DNA of 64,000 bases, taken from Brevibacillus fluminis. Lineage in GTDB: Bacteria; Bacillota; Bacilli; Brevibacillales; Brevibacillaceae. The stretch covers positions 620,001-684,000 of the forward strand of contig NZ_RHHQ01000012.1 of the NCBI RefSeq assembly GCF_003710825.1, given 5' to 3'. The notes beneath the pieces were generated by a model. That model was not told the DNA's origin, searched no databases, and worked only from the letters and a program-made list of their open reading frames with translations. Numbering within the stretch: position 1 is the first letter of the stretch; each line of letters begins with the position of its first letter. Both the position numbers and the translations under genes were made by a program. Positions 25,357-32,547 of this stretch are shown here, piece after piece.

Positions 25357-26116
25357 TGAAATGCCGGCACGCGCGGAGTTGCGCTATTTGCTGCAGCAGT
25401 ATGAAGACATCGAGGTGATCGGCGAAGCAGCGAGTGGCGAGGAGGCGTTGGAGCGAATTCCGGATCTTGCGCCGGATGCCGTCTTTTTGGACATCCAGCT
25501 GCATGACCGCGATGGCGTCGATGTGGCAATCCATTTGCAGAGCACGCAGGAAAATCCGCCCGTCATCGTTTTTGCCACTGCCTATGAGATGCATGCGGTG
25601 CGCGCTTTTGAAGCGGAGGCGGAAGATTACTTGGTTAAGCCAATCAACGAGGTGCGCCTGGACAAGGCGATCCGCCGACTACGCAAGACGGTTGGCAGGA
25701 CCGGGGAAAAAAGCGGGGAGGACGTCGGGCTGACCATCGAGCAAGTGACGGCTCTCGTGCAAAGCGCGTTGGAGGAGCATAAGCCAAAGCGGATTCCGGT
25801 CGAGAAAAGCGGCAAAATATTGCTCATCGATCAGCAGGAGATCGTCTATGCCACCGTAGATGGTCGATATGCCAGCATTTACACTGATTGCGAGCAGTAT
25901 GCGACGTCGTTTACGCTGCAGGAGCTGGAGTTGAAGCTGCCAGCGAATCAATTTTACCGGACACACCGCGCCTTCATCGTCAATTTGGCGAAGACGGGGG
26001 AGCTTATTCCCTGGTTTAAAGGCTCCGTCCATCTGATTATGAAGGACAAGGAAAAAACGGAGATACCCGTCTCACGCAATGCGGTTAAAGAAGTAAAGCG
26101 CCTACTTGGCTTTTAG
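25331..26116 (+). CDS. LytTR-family response regulator (LytT/BtsR-like)
   Basis: A 261-residue regulator. The receiver domain begins VFIVDDEMPARAEL (acidic pair at residues 8-9), with phospho-acceptor Asp near residue 57 in AVFLDIQLHDRDG and switch Lys in LVKPINE. The C-terminal LytTR DNA-binding domain covers about residues 157-261 (KILLIDQQEIVYATVDGRY...FYRTHRAFIVNL). The start is TTG 25331 with GGGAGGGG six bases upstream and inside the kinase gene; the upstream in-frame ATG at 25244 would add 29 unrelated residues. It likely activates cstA. Confidence 0.9.
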   Translation: MLKVFIVDDEMPARAELRYLLQQYEDIEVIGEAASGEEALERIPDLAPDAVFLDIQLHDRDGVDVAIHLQSTQENPPVIVFATAYEMHAVRAFEAEAEDYLVKPINEVRLDKAIRRLRKTVGRTGEKSGEDVGLTIEQVTALVQSALEEHKPKRIPVEKSGKILLIDQQEIVYATVDGRYASIYTDCEQYATSFTLQELELKLPANQFYRTHRAFIVNLAKTGELIPWFKGSVHLIMKDKEKTEIPVSRNAVKEVKRLLGF

Positions 26117-26132
26117 CCAGGGGCGCTTTTTT
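26097..26132 (+). terminator. Rho-independent terminator after lytT
   Basis: AGCGCC pairs with GGCGCT, with an inner TTGGCT/AGCCAG stem, followed by six T. The stem starts inside the last codons of lytT. Confidence 0.85.
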
Positions 26133-26145
26133 CGCGTGAATATTT

Positions 26146-26170
26146 ACCGTTTATCGTGAAATCGGTTTCA
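26146..26170 (+). promoter_or_regulatory. LytTR half-site and CcpA cre-like site upstream of cstA
   Basis: ACCGTTTAT at 26146-26154 fits the LytTR consensus [TA][AC][CA]GTTN[AG][TG] exactly. TGAAATCGGTTTCA at 26157-26170 fits the cre consensus TGWNANCGNTNWCA at every defined position. They lie about 140 bp ahead of cstA. A second LytTR repeat at the usual 12-13 bp spacing was not found; CACGTTTGA at 26195 is the nearest partial match. Confidence 0.45.
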
Positions 26171-26308
26171 TTTTCAAACGCCTATAGTGCCATTCACGTT
26201 TGAATTTTGACTGTTTAGCCAATTTCCATTTTTTCTCTCCCGGATCTTTCGTACACTTCTGACAAATCATTATTCTTCCATTCTCGTTATCGGAAAGGAG
26301 TTAAAAGG

Positions 26309-28396
26309 ATGAAACGAGGACTTCTCTCAATCTTCATCTGGGCGGCCATCGCGGCGGCGGGTGCGGCAGGGTTCGGTGCACTTGCACTTTCGCGGGGCGA
26401 ATCGGTCAATACGATTTGGTTATTGCTCGCCGCTGTCTGTACGTATGCATTCGGGTATCGCTTCTACAGTCGCTTCATCGCGAACAAAGTGATGGGGCTC
26501 AATGACAGGCGTGCAACGCCTGCGGAAATCAACAATGACGGCAAAGATTTCGTGCCGACGAACAAATGGGTGCTGTTCGGCCATCATTTTGCCGCGATCG
26601 CTGGAGCGGGGCCGCTGGTTGGTCCGACGCTTGCCGCGCAAATGGGCTATTTGCCCGGAACCATTTGGATCATCGTCGGAGCCGTTTTGGGCGGCTGTGT
26701 ACAAGACTTCGTGATTTTGTTTGCGTCGATGCGCCGGAACGGCAAAAGCCTGGGGCAAATCGCCAAGGAAGAGATCGGGCCTGTCGGCGGGGCGCTGGCA
26801 TTGGTCGGGATTCTGGCCATCATGATCATTTTGATTGCTGTTTTGGCGATGGTTGTTGTAAACGCTTTAGCAGAATCGCCATGGGCGACCTTTACGATTT
26901 TCATGACGATCCCGATCGCCCTCTTGATGGGCGTCTACATGCGATTTATCCGGCCGGGGCGCGTCATGGAGGCCTCCATTATAGGGCTAGTCTTGCTGTT
27001 CTTCTCGCTTTACCTGGGGCAGGCTGTAGCGGCTTCGCCGACATGGGGTCCTGCCTTCACGTTTGGCAAAGTGCAGCTGGCGCTGATGATCATCATCTAC
27101 GGCTTCATCGCATCCGTGCTGCCGGTATGGCTGCTGCTGGCACCGCGTGATTACCTCAGTTCGTTTCTTAAGGTGGGCACCATTGCGGTGTTGGCCGTCG
27201 GCATTATCTTGACGCTGCCGCCGCTGCACATGCCAGCCTTCACCCGATTCGTCGATGGCACAGGGCCAGTGTTTGCAGGTAATCTGTTCCCGTTCTTGTT
27301 TATCACGATCGCGTGCGGTGCGATTTCGGGCTTCCACTCGCTCGTCTCTTCTGGTACGACGCCGAAAATGATCGCCAAGGAGTCCCATGCGACGGCGATC
27401 GGCTACGGCGGGATGCTGATGGAATCGATGGTCGCGATCATGGCGATGATCGCCGCTTGCGTGCTGACGCCGGGTATGTACTTTGCCGTTAATGCGCCAG
27501 CCGCCGCAATCGGTGTGGATGCTGCCGCTGCGGCCGAGGCGATCAGCAAATGGGGCTTTGTGGTTACGCCTGACCAAATCACCGCGCTTGCCGCAGATGT
27601 GGGAGAAAAGACTATCCTGTCGAGGACGGGCGGTGCGCCATCGCTCGCAATTGGAATGGCGACCATTTTCTCCGCGATCGTGGGCGGCAAGGCGCTCATG
27701 GCGTTCTGGTATCATTTTGCGATCTTGTTTGAAGCTGTTTTCATCCTAACGACAATTGATGCCGGAACTCGTGTCGGACGCTTCATGGTGCAAGATTTGC
27801 TGGGGAACGTGATTCCGAAAATGAAACAGATCGATTGGCTCCCGGGCAACCTCGTCGGTTCCGCCGTTATCACGGCAGGCTGGGGCTACTTCCTTTATCA
27901 AGGGGTAACCGATCCGTTAGGTGGCATTTATACGCTGTGGCCGCTGTTTGGCATCGCCAACCAGATGCTTGCAATCATCGCGTTTGTCGTCGGCACGACG
28001 ATTATCTTAAAAATGGGCAAGGCGCGCTACGCATGGGTGACCTTGTTACCGATGGCATGGCTCGCATCGGCGACAATGTACGCGGGCTGGCTCAAAGTGT
28101 TCTCCTCCGATGTCAAAATCGGGTTCTGGGCTCACTCCAAAGCGTTCGCTGCCAAGCTAGCGGCGGGCGAGCTGCCAGCAGGAGTGAAGACGGCCGAGGC
28201 GGCGAAAAAGATGATCTTTAATGATCAGATCGATACTGTGGTATGCGTCATCTTTATGGTGATTACGCTGGCTGTCGTCATCGATGCTTTGCGCCTGTGG
28301 TTCACTATCCTACGCGGCGGAAAATATTCTCTGCAAGAATCGCCGTACGTCGAATCGAAGGGCGACCCTGTCGAGACGGGCCATCATGTGGCATGA
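26309..28396 (+). CDS. cstA: CstA-family pyruvate/peptide transporter
   Basis: A 695-residue polytopic membrane protein with about 16-18 hydrophobic segments. It has the CstA N-terminal domain (FVPTNKWVLFGHHFAAIAGAGPLVGPTLAAQ, in part) and the GAISGFHSLVSSGTTPKMI motif. CstA/BtsT proteins import pyruvate with protons, and some import peptides. The RBS is AAAGGAG, and the gene sits between a LytST-type system and its small partner ybdD. A cre-like site suggests carbon catabolite control. This is a well-conserved family, so the call is firm; pyruvate specificity is inferred from the regulators. Confidence 0.92.
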   Translation: MKRGLLSIFIWAAIAAAGAAGFGALALSRGESVNTIWLLLAAVCTYAFGYRFYSRFIANKVMGLNDRRATPAEINNDGKDFVPTNKWVLFGHHFAAIAGAGPLVGPTLAAQMGYLPGTIWIIVGAVLGGCVQDFVILFASMRRNGKSLGQIAKEEIGPVGGALALVGILAIMIILIAVLAMVVVNALAESPWATFTIFMTIPIALLMGVYMRFIRPGRVMEASIIGLVLLFFSLYLGQAVAASPTWGPAFTFGKVQLALMIIIYGFIASVLPVWLLLAPRDYLSSFLKVGTIAVLAVGIILTLPPLHMPAFTRFVDGTGPVFAGNLFPFLFITIACGAISGFHSLVSSGTTPKMIAKESHATAIGYGGMLMESMVAIMAMIAACVLTPGMYFAVNAPAAAIGVDAAAAAEAISKWGFVVTPDQITALAADVGEKTILSRTGGAPSLAIGMATIFSAIVGGKALMAFWYHFAILFEAVFILTTIDAGTRVGRFMVQDLLGNVIPKMKQIDWLPGNLVGSAVITAGWGYFLYQGVTDPLGGIYTLWPLFGIANQMLAIIAFVVGTTIILKMGKARYAWVTLLPMAWLASATMYAGWLKVFSSDVKIGFWAHSKAFAAKLAAGELPAGVKTAEAAKKMIFNDQIDTVVCVIFMVITLAVVIDALRLWFTILRGGKYSLQESPYVESKGDPVETGHHVA

Positions 28397-28605
28397 GATA
28401 CCAGCGAAGGAATCTAAAAACGCTGCTGCGGAGAATCCGGACCGTGATTAAGACCGTTTTCGGCATGCCTGACTACGACCGCTATCTCGATCACTGGTAC
28501 CGTACCCACGCCAAGCCGGGCGAATTCCCGATGTCGGAAAAAGAATATTACGTGTGTGCGCTAAAAGACCGCTACGAACGCGGCGGCGTATCGCGCTGCT
28601 GCTGA
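28393..28605 (+). CDS. YbdD/YjiX family small protein (CstA partner)
   Basis: A 70-residue basic protein reading FGMPDYDRYLDHWYRTHAKP and MSEKEYYVCALKDRYE, the full signature of the YbdD/YjiX family. It nearly always lies directly after cstA/btsT. The ATG overlaps the cstA stop (ATGA). Its function is not established in the family; co-occurrence suggests a role in transporter assembly or activity. Confidence 0.9.
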   Translation: MRYQRRNLKTLLRRIRTVIKTVFGMPDYDRYLDHWYRTHAKPGEFPMSEKEYYVCALKDRYERGGVSRCC

Positions 28606-28636
28606 CGGATGGATAATCGAAAGCAGCTCAAATGCT

Positions 28637-28665
28637 GGAGGCCTTGTAGAAGGGCCTCTTTTTTT
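28637..28665 (+). terminator. Rho-independent terminator after ybdD
   Basis: GAGGCCTT and AAGGGCCTC pair with one bulged G, followed by seven T. Confidence 0.85.
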
Positions 28666-28733
28666 GCCTACACCACCGTTGTTTCCGTTCCATTTGACAA
28701 ACGGCCCGTGATCAAGTAACCTGAAAAAAATAT

Positions 28734-28754
28734 TGTACTATATAAACTAGTACA
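28734..28754 (+). promoter_or_regulatory. Palindromic operator for the YtrA-type repressor
   Basis: TGTACTA (28734-28740) and TAGTACA (28748-28754) form a perfect inverted repeat around TATAAAC, 23 bp before the gntR-family start. The AT-rich centre may be the -10 region, so binding would block initiation. YtrA-family regulators typically repress their own operon through such a site. Confidence 0.6.
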
Positions 28755-28776
28755 TCTAGAACAAGAGGTGGGAGCC

Positions 28777-29175
28777 GTGTGGTTCCAAATCGATCAGCGG
28801 TCCAGCACACCCCTGTACGCACAAATTATCAACGGGGTAAAGGAGGCGGCGGCAAAGGGAATCATCACGCCCGGGGACAAATTGCCGACCGTGCGCGAGC
28901 TTGCTTCCTCTATCATGATTAACCCCAATACCGTTGCCAAAGCGTATCAGGAGCTGGAGCGTGAAGGCATCATTGTGACGATGCGCGGCCGTGGAACGTT
29001 TTTGGCAACGCAAGAACAGCGGCTGTCTATGGAAGAGAAAGCGGCAGCGATCGCACCGTTTTTGGAAAAATTGCTTGTTGAAACACACCATTTGCAGATG
29101 ACAGAGAGCGAGCTGCTCGACATGCTGACAGCGGGCGTTCGCGATTGGTACGAAGAGAGGAGGAAGCAGCGATGA
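28777..29175 (+). CDS. GntR-family regulator, YtrA subfamily
   Basis: A 132-residue repressor. The winged-helix domain is at residues 8-75 (STPLYAQIINGVKEAA, GDKLPTVRELASSIMINPNTVAKAYQELE, GRGTFLA). Only a short helical dimerisation tail follows, which defines the YtrA type. The GTG at 28777 has AGAGGTGGGAG upstream; an in-frame GTG at 28768 is part of that RBS. YtrA genes lead ABC-transporter operons that respond to cell-envelope-active compounds. The next ATG overlaps its TGA. Confidence 0.9.
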   Translation: MWFQIDQRSSTPLYAQIINGVKEAAAKGIITPGDKLPTVRELASSIMINPNTVAKAYQELEREGIIVTMRGRGTFLATQEQRLSMEEKAAAIAPFLEKLLVETHHLQMTESELLDMLTAGVRDWYEERRKQR

Positions 29176-30089
29176 CACAGTTGGCGATTCATACGCAGCG
29201 GCTGACGAAGCGATACGGCGGTGTGACTGCCGTAGACAACGTGAATCTTGCCATTGAACATGGCGGCGTCTACGGGCTGCTTGGCCCCAATGGTGCGGGC
29301 AAAACAAGCCTGTTGAAAATGCTGCTCGGCATGGTCCTGCCGTCAGAAGGCGAGGGGTACTTGTTCGGCAGGAAAATGGATGATACGACTGGCGAGGTAC
29401 GGCAGCGCGTCAGTTTCGTGCTGGAGCCTCAGACTATGTATCCAGATCTGAAGGCAGACGAGCTGATCCGTTTATGCGCCGGACTGTATCCCACTTGGGA
29501 CGATGAACGTTGCCGCAAGCTGAAGCAGATTTTCGCCCTGCCGTGGAACCGCCGCATCCGTTCCTTTTCAAAGGGGATGAAGACTCAGCTGGCCCTCTTG
29601 ATCGCGCTGTCTTCCAGGCCGCGGCTGCTCATCGCAGATGAGCTGACCAGCGCACTCGATCCAATCGTCAGACAGACCTGCCTGCAGCTGGTCATGCAGG
29701 AAGTCGCTTCCGGTGATACCACTGTGCTATTTGCTACCCATCAAGTCCATGAGATCGAGCGGATGGCGGATCATGTCGGGTTTCTCTTCAACGGGAGGTT
29801 GATCGTCGATCGATCGCTCGATGTGCTGAAGACGTCCTCGCGAATGATCCAGGCCGTCTTTTTGGCAGGGGTTCCCGCAGAGGTTCGCCAAATGGAGGAT
29901 GTCATCCGGATTCAGGAAGAGGGCAAATTTTGCACGATAACGGTCTCGGGCAAGTGGGAGGATTGCTTGGAGAGGGTGAAAGCCACCCAGCCCGCACATG
30001 TGGACGTAATGGATGTTGGACTGGAGGAGCTGTTCATTCATGTTGCGCAAAAGGAGGGGTATCGGTATGAGCCGCTCCACTTGGATTAA
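29172..30089 (+). CDS. ABC transporter ATP-binding protein
   Basis: A 305-residue ATPase with Walker A GPNGAGKTS (about residues 38-46). The signature region is FSKGMKTQLAL rather than LSGGQ, and Walker B is LLIADELTSALDP, in which the common EPTSGLDP is altered to ELTSALDP; the catalytic Glu follows the Asp as required. The H-loop is ATHQVHEIE. A C-terminal extension of about 90 residues is typical of exporter-type NBDs paired with YtrC/D-like permeases. It overlaps both neighbours. Confidence 0.9.
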   Translation: MTQLAIHTQRLTKRYGGVTAVDNVNLAIEHGGVYGLLGPNGAGKTSLLKMLLGMVLPSEGEGYLFGRKMDDTTGEVRQRVSFVLEPQTMYPDLKADELIRLCAGLYPTWDDERCRKLKQIFALPWNRRIRSFSKGMKTQLALLIALSSRPRLLIADELTSALDPIVRQTCLQLVMQEVASGDTTVLFATHQVHEIERMADHVGFLFNGRLIVDRSLDVLKTSSRMIQAVFLAGVPAEVRQMEDVIRIQEEGKFCTITVSGKWEDCLERVKATQPAHVDVMDVGLEELFIHVAQKEGYRYEPLHLD

Positions 30090-30897
30090 GCCGCTCCTGC
30101 GTAAGGAATGGATTCAAAATCGGCTGCTGTTCGTCGTCACCTTTCTTTTGCTCAGCCTGTATCCGACTATGTCCGGGCTGCTGTACTGGCTCGGGATGGC
30201 GTACGAGGGACGCACGTTGACAGGGTGGGCGCGCGCATTGGAAAAAATGCTCTTACACAACGATGGCAGCACGCTGACGTTTCTCGGCATCTTTTTGATC
30301 CCGACGATCGCAATCCGTTTGCTTGGGGATGAACGGCGGGAGCATACATTGGAGTTTTTGGTTGCATTGCCGATCAGCAGAACACAGATTGCGCTGGCGA
30401 AATATATGGCCGGGCTGTTGTTCGTTTGGATCACGGTGTTTGCCAATATGCTGTTCGTCGTGATCATGACCTATCTGATCCCGGCCGCTTATCAGATCGG
30501 CGACGCCTTCCGATGGCATGTCGCGACGGGCATGGTGCTGACGGCCCTATACAGCCTCGGATTTCTTTGTGCAACCGTGACCGGCAGACGGATGTCAGCG
30601 TATTTGCTCACGGCACTCGTGCTGTTTTTCCCCAAGCTACTGGCCGCCATTATGCTGAATATTTGGTGGAGCGATGCGGAGCCATTGGCTGTCATGCAAT
30701 TTAATGAGTGGACGGACAGTCTTTCCCTTCATGCCTATCTGTTTATGGTAAGCGGCAATTTGCACGAGGGGACGACGTTTGCGCTAAATGCCGTCATGGC
30801 GCTCATCAGCGCAGCTTTCCTGACGCTCTCGCTTGTGCTGTTCCGGCGCAATCAGCTGGAACGAAACGGACATGTCATGATATTCACGTCCAAGTAA
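30067..30897 (+). CDS. ABC transporter permease (ABC-2 type)
   Basis: A 276-residue membrane protein with six predicted TM segments: FVVTFLLLSLYPTMSGLLYW near residue 25, a middle cluster around WITVFANMLFVVIMTYLI, and a last at FALNAVMALISAAFLTLSLVLF. EHTLEFLVALPISRTQIALAKY is the typical ABC-2 cytoplasmic coupling segment. The RBS AAGGAGGGG lies within the end of the ATPase gene. It forms an exporter with the preceding ATPase under YtrA-type control; the substrate is unknown, possibly an antibiotic or lipid. Confidence 0.85.
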   Translation: MSRSTWIKPLLRKEWIQNRLLFVVTFLLLSLYPTMSGLLYWLGMAYEGRTLTGWARALEKMLLHNDGSTLTFLGIFLIPTIAIRLLGDERREHTLEFLVALPISRTQIALAKYMAGLLFVWITVFANMLFVVIMTYLIPAAYQIGDAFRWHVATGMVLTALYSLGFLCATVTGRRMSAYLLTALVLFFPKLLAAIMLNIWWSDAEPLAVMQFNEWTDSLSLHAYLFMVSGNLHEGTTFALNAVMALISAAFLTLSLVLFRRNQLERNGHVMIFTSK

Positions 30898-30900
30898 CGC

Positions 30901-30932
30901 AAAAAAACCAGCCGGTCATGGCTGGTTTTTTT
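30901..30932. terminator. Bidirectional terminator between the ABC operon and potD
   Basis: A run of seven A, AACCAGCC, a six-base loop, GGCTGGTT and a T-tract make a symmetric hairpin that can stop transcription from both sides. Confidence 0.9.
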
Positions 30933-30981
30933 GTACAGATAAGAATGTAAAACAATTCTTATCCAGTATAAGGGCAACAAG

Positions 30982-31007
30982 GGCTGCGCTAAAGGCTTGG
31001 CGCAGCC
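30982..31007. other. Perfect 8-bp hairpin of unknown role
   Basis: GGCTGCGC (30982-30989) and GCGCAGCC (31000-31007) close a 10-nt loop. Only TTTTC follows on the + strand, so it is a weak terminator at best. A second small hairpin, ACACCG/CGGTGT, at 31031-31049 sits directly behind the potD stop. Confidence 0.4.
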
Positions 31008-31051
31008 AAGTTTTCTAATGACTCATTTGAACACCGCGTCCTTCGGTGTCA

Positions 31052-32167
31052 TTATTGCAATTTCAATTCCGACCAGATGCGGTCGAGCTCTTGCGATTTT
31101 TCGCCCAGATCGATCATGTATTGACCGCGCTTCATATCTTCTTGCGGAGGATAAACAGCAGGATCTTCCAAAATAGCTTTGTCCATCAGCTTGTGCGCTT
31201 CCATGTTCGGATTCGCATAAGGGAACTCCTTGGAAATTTCCGCGCTGATTTCAGGCTGCAAAATGAAGTTGATGAACGCTTCAGCTGTTTTCTTGTGCGG
31301 GCTGTTTTTCGGTATGACGAAATCGTCTTGCCACAGCTCAAAGCCTTCCTCAGGCAAAATCGTTTTAATCGACGGATTTTCGCGGCGTGCCAAGGAAGCT
31401 TCTGCGCCGTACATGATCCCGGCGGTCGCCTCGCCATTGAGCAAGAGCGTTTTCGGGCTGTCGCTGTCGAATGCCTTCACGTTCGGCTTCAGGTCAATCA
31501 ACAGCTGCTTTGATTTTTGCAAGACGGCGGAGTCGGTCTCATTGATCGATTTGCCCTGCATGATATTCGCGAGTCCGATCATCGAGCGCGCGTCATCGAG
31601 GACGACGAGCTGCTGCTTCAGCTCAGGGTTGAACAAATCTTTGTAGCCTTTGATCGGAATCTTCACTTTGTCGGTGTTCACTGCGATGACGACGTTGCCC
31701 CACAGATAAGGAACGGAAAATTTCGACTCTGGATCGGATGGGGTTGTCAAAAACTCTTTGCCGACGTTTTTCAGATTCGGAATGTTCGCATGATCGATTT
31801 CCGCAAGCAGATTTTGTTTTTTCATGGCTTCGACCATATAGCCGCTGGCAACGGACAAGTCATAGCTGGAGGAATCGACTGCCAGCTTGGCAAACATCTC
31901 TTCATTAGATGCGTAGGTTGCGTAGTTGATTTTGACGCCATACTTTTGCTGGAATTGATCGAGCACGCTTTGCGGAATGTACTCGGACCAGATGAACAGG
32001 TTGAGCTCTTTGGATAGACCTTCGTCTTTGGTACCAGCAGCTGCACCTTTACCTGCATCGCTCGCTGTTTCGTTCGGAGTGCTGCCGGACGAACAGCCGG
32101 CAATGAGGGAAGCGCCGAGCAGCATCGTGGCAGCCAGGCTTGTCCATTTTTTCAGATTCTTTTTCAC
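31052..32167 (-). CDS. potD: PotD-like polyamine ABC transporter substrate-binding lipoprotein
   Basis: A 371-residue lipoprotein with signal peptide and lipobox LIAGC at about residues 21-25. The mature domain begins LNLFIWSEYIPQSVLDQFQQKYG, a PotD/PotF hallmark, with VPYLWGNVVIAVNTDKV and GIMYGAEASLARRENP further on. It binds spermidine or putrescine outside the membrane. It starts at GTG with GGAAGG upstream. No potA, B or C genes are adjacent, so it must work with a transporter encoded elsewhere or by another route. Confidence 0.88.
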   Translation of the reverse strand: MKKNLKKWTSLAATMLLGASLIAGCSSGSTPNETASDAGKGAAAGTKDEGLSKELNLFIWSEYIPQSVLDQFQQKYGVKINYATYASNEEMFAKLAVDSSSYDLSVASGYMVEAMKKQNLLAEIDHANIPNLKNVGKEFLTTPSDPESKFSVPYLWGNVVIAVNTDKVKIPIKGYKDLFNPELKQQLVVLDDARSMIGLANIMQGKSINETDSAVLQKSKQLLIDLKPNVKAFDSDSPKTLLLNGEATAGIMYGAEASLARRENPSIKTILPEEGFELWQDDFVIPKNSPHKKTAEAFINFILQPEISAEISKEFPYANPNMEAHKLMDKAILEDPAVYPPQEDMKRGQYMIDLGEKSQELDRIWSELKLQ

Positions 32168-32235
32168 AAATACCTTCCTTCCGTCATGTAGTGGTAGGTT
32201 ACCAAATTCGATGTTGGGATTACCTCTAACTATCC

Positions 32236-32264
32236 ATCATACCTGTCAGTTCTTACATAAGCAA
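32236..32264 (-). promoter_or_regulatory. Sigma-A promoter for potD
   Basis: On the minus strand TTGCTT (32264-32259) and TATGAT (32241-32236) are 17 bp apart, giving a leader of about 60 nt. Nothing else in 32265-32480 was recognised except two small inverted repeats. Confidence 0.6.
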
Positions 32265-32481
32265 GGGATATGCCATTATTGTCATCAAAACGAAAAACCT
32301 TGCCGCCCAAGGGATTTGCGAAAAACAACGGCAAACGAAAGCGATCACAACTTCTCGATTTAGAGAATGTACGACTTATTTGTGGGAATATTTCGATGTG
32401 TCTTACTGTTTCGCTTCTCAGATTCCTTTAATGACAAACAGTGTGACATGTGAAATGATAGTATCGGGACGGCGACTGCCC

Positions 32482-32507
32482 TGAAACTTTTTCACAGATG
32501 ATTCGTC
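32482..32507 (+). promoter_or_regulatory. ECF sigma-factor promoter for the class A PBP gene
   Basis: TGAAAC at 32482-32487 and CGTC at 32504-32507 are exactly 16 bp apart, matching the Bacillus ECF (sigma W/X/M/V) consensus TGAAAC-N16-CGTC, followed by TATA. It lies 41 bp before the start codon, so the leader is about 30 nt. This predicts induction by cell-envelope stress. Confidence 0.75.
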
Positions 32508-32547
32508 TATATTGGTTGTATAGAGGATAGAAACCAGGAGGTCACAA

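Noticed and set aside
30982..31049. Attenuator or riboswitch behind potD
   Set aside because: Two simple hairpins only; they lie after the stop codon and have no regulatory geometry.
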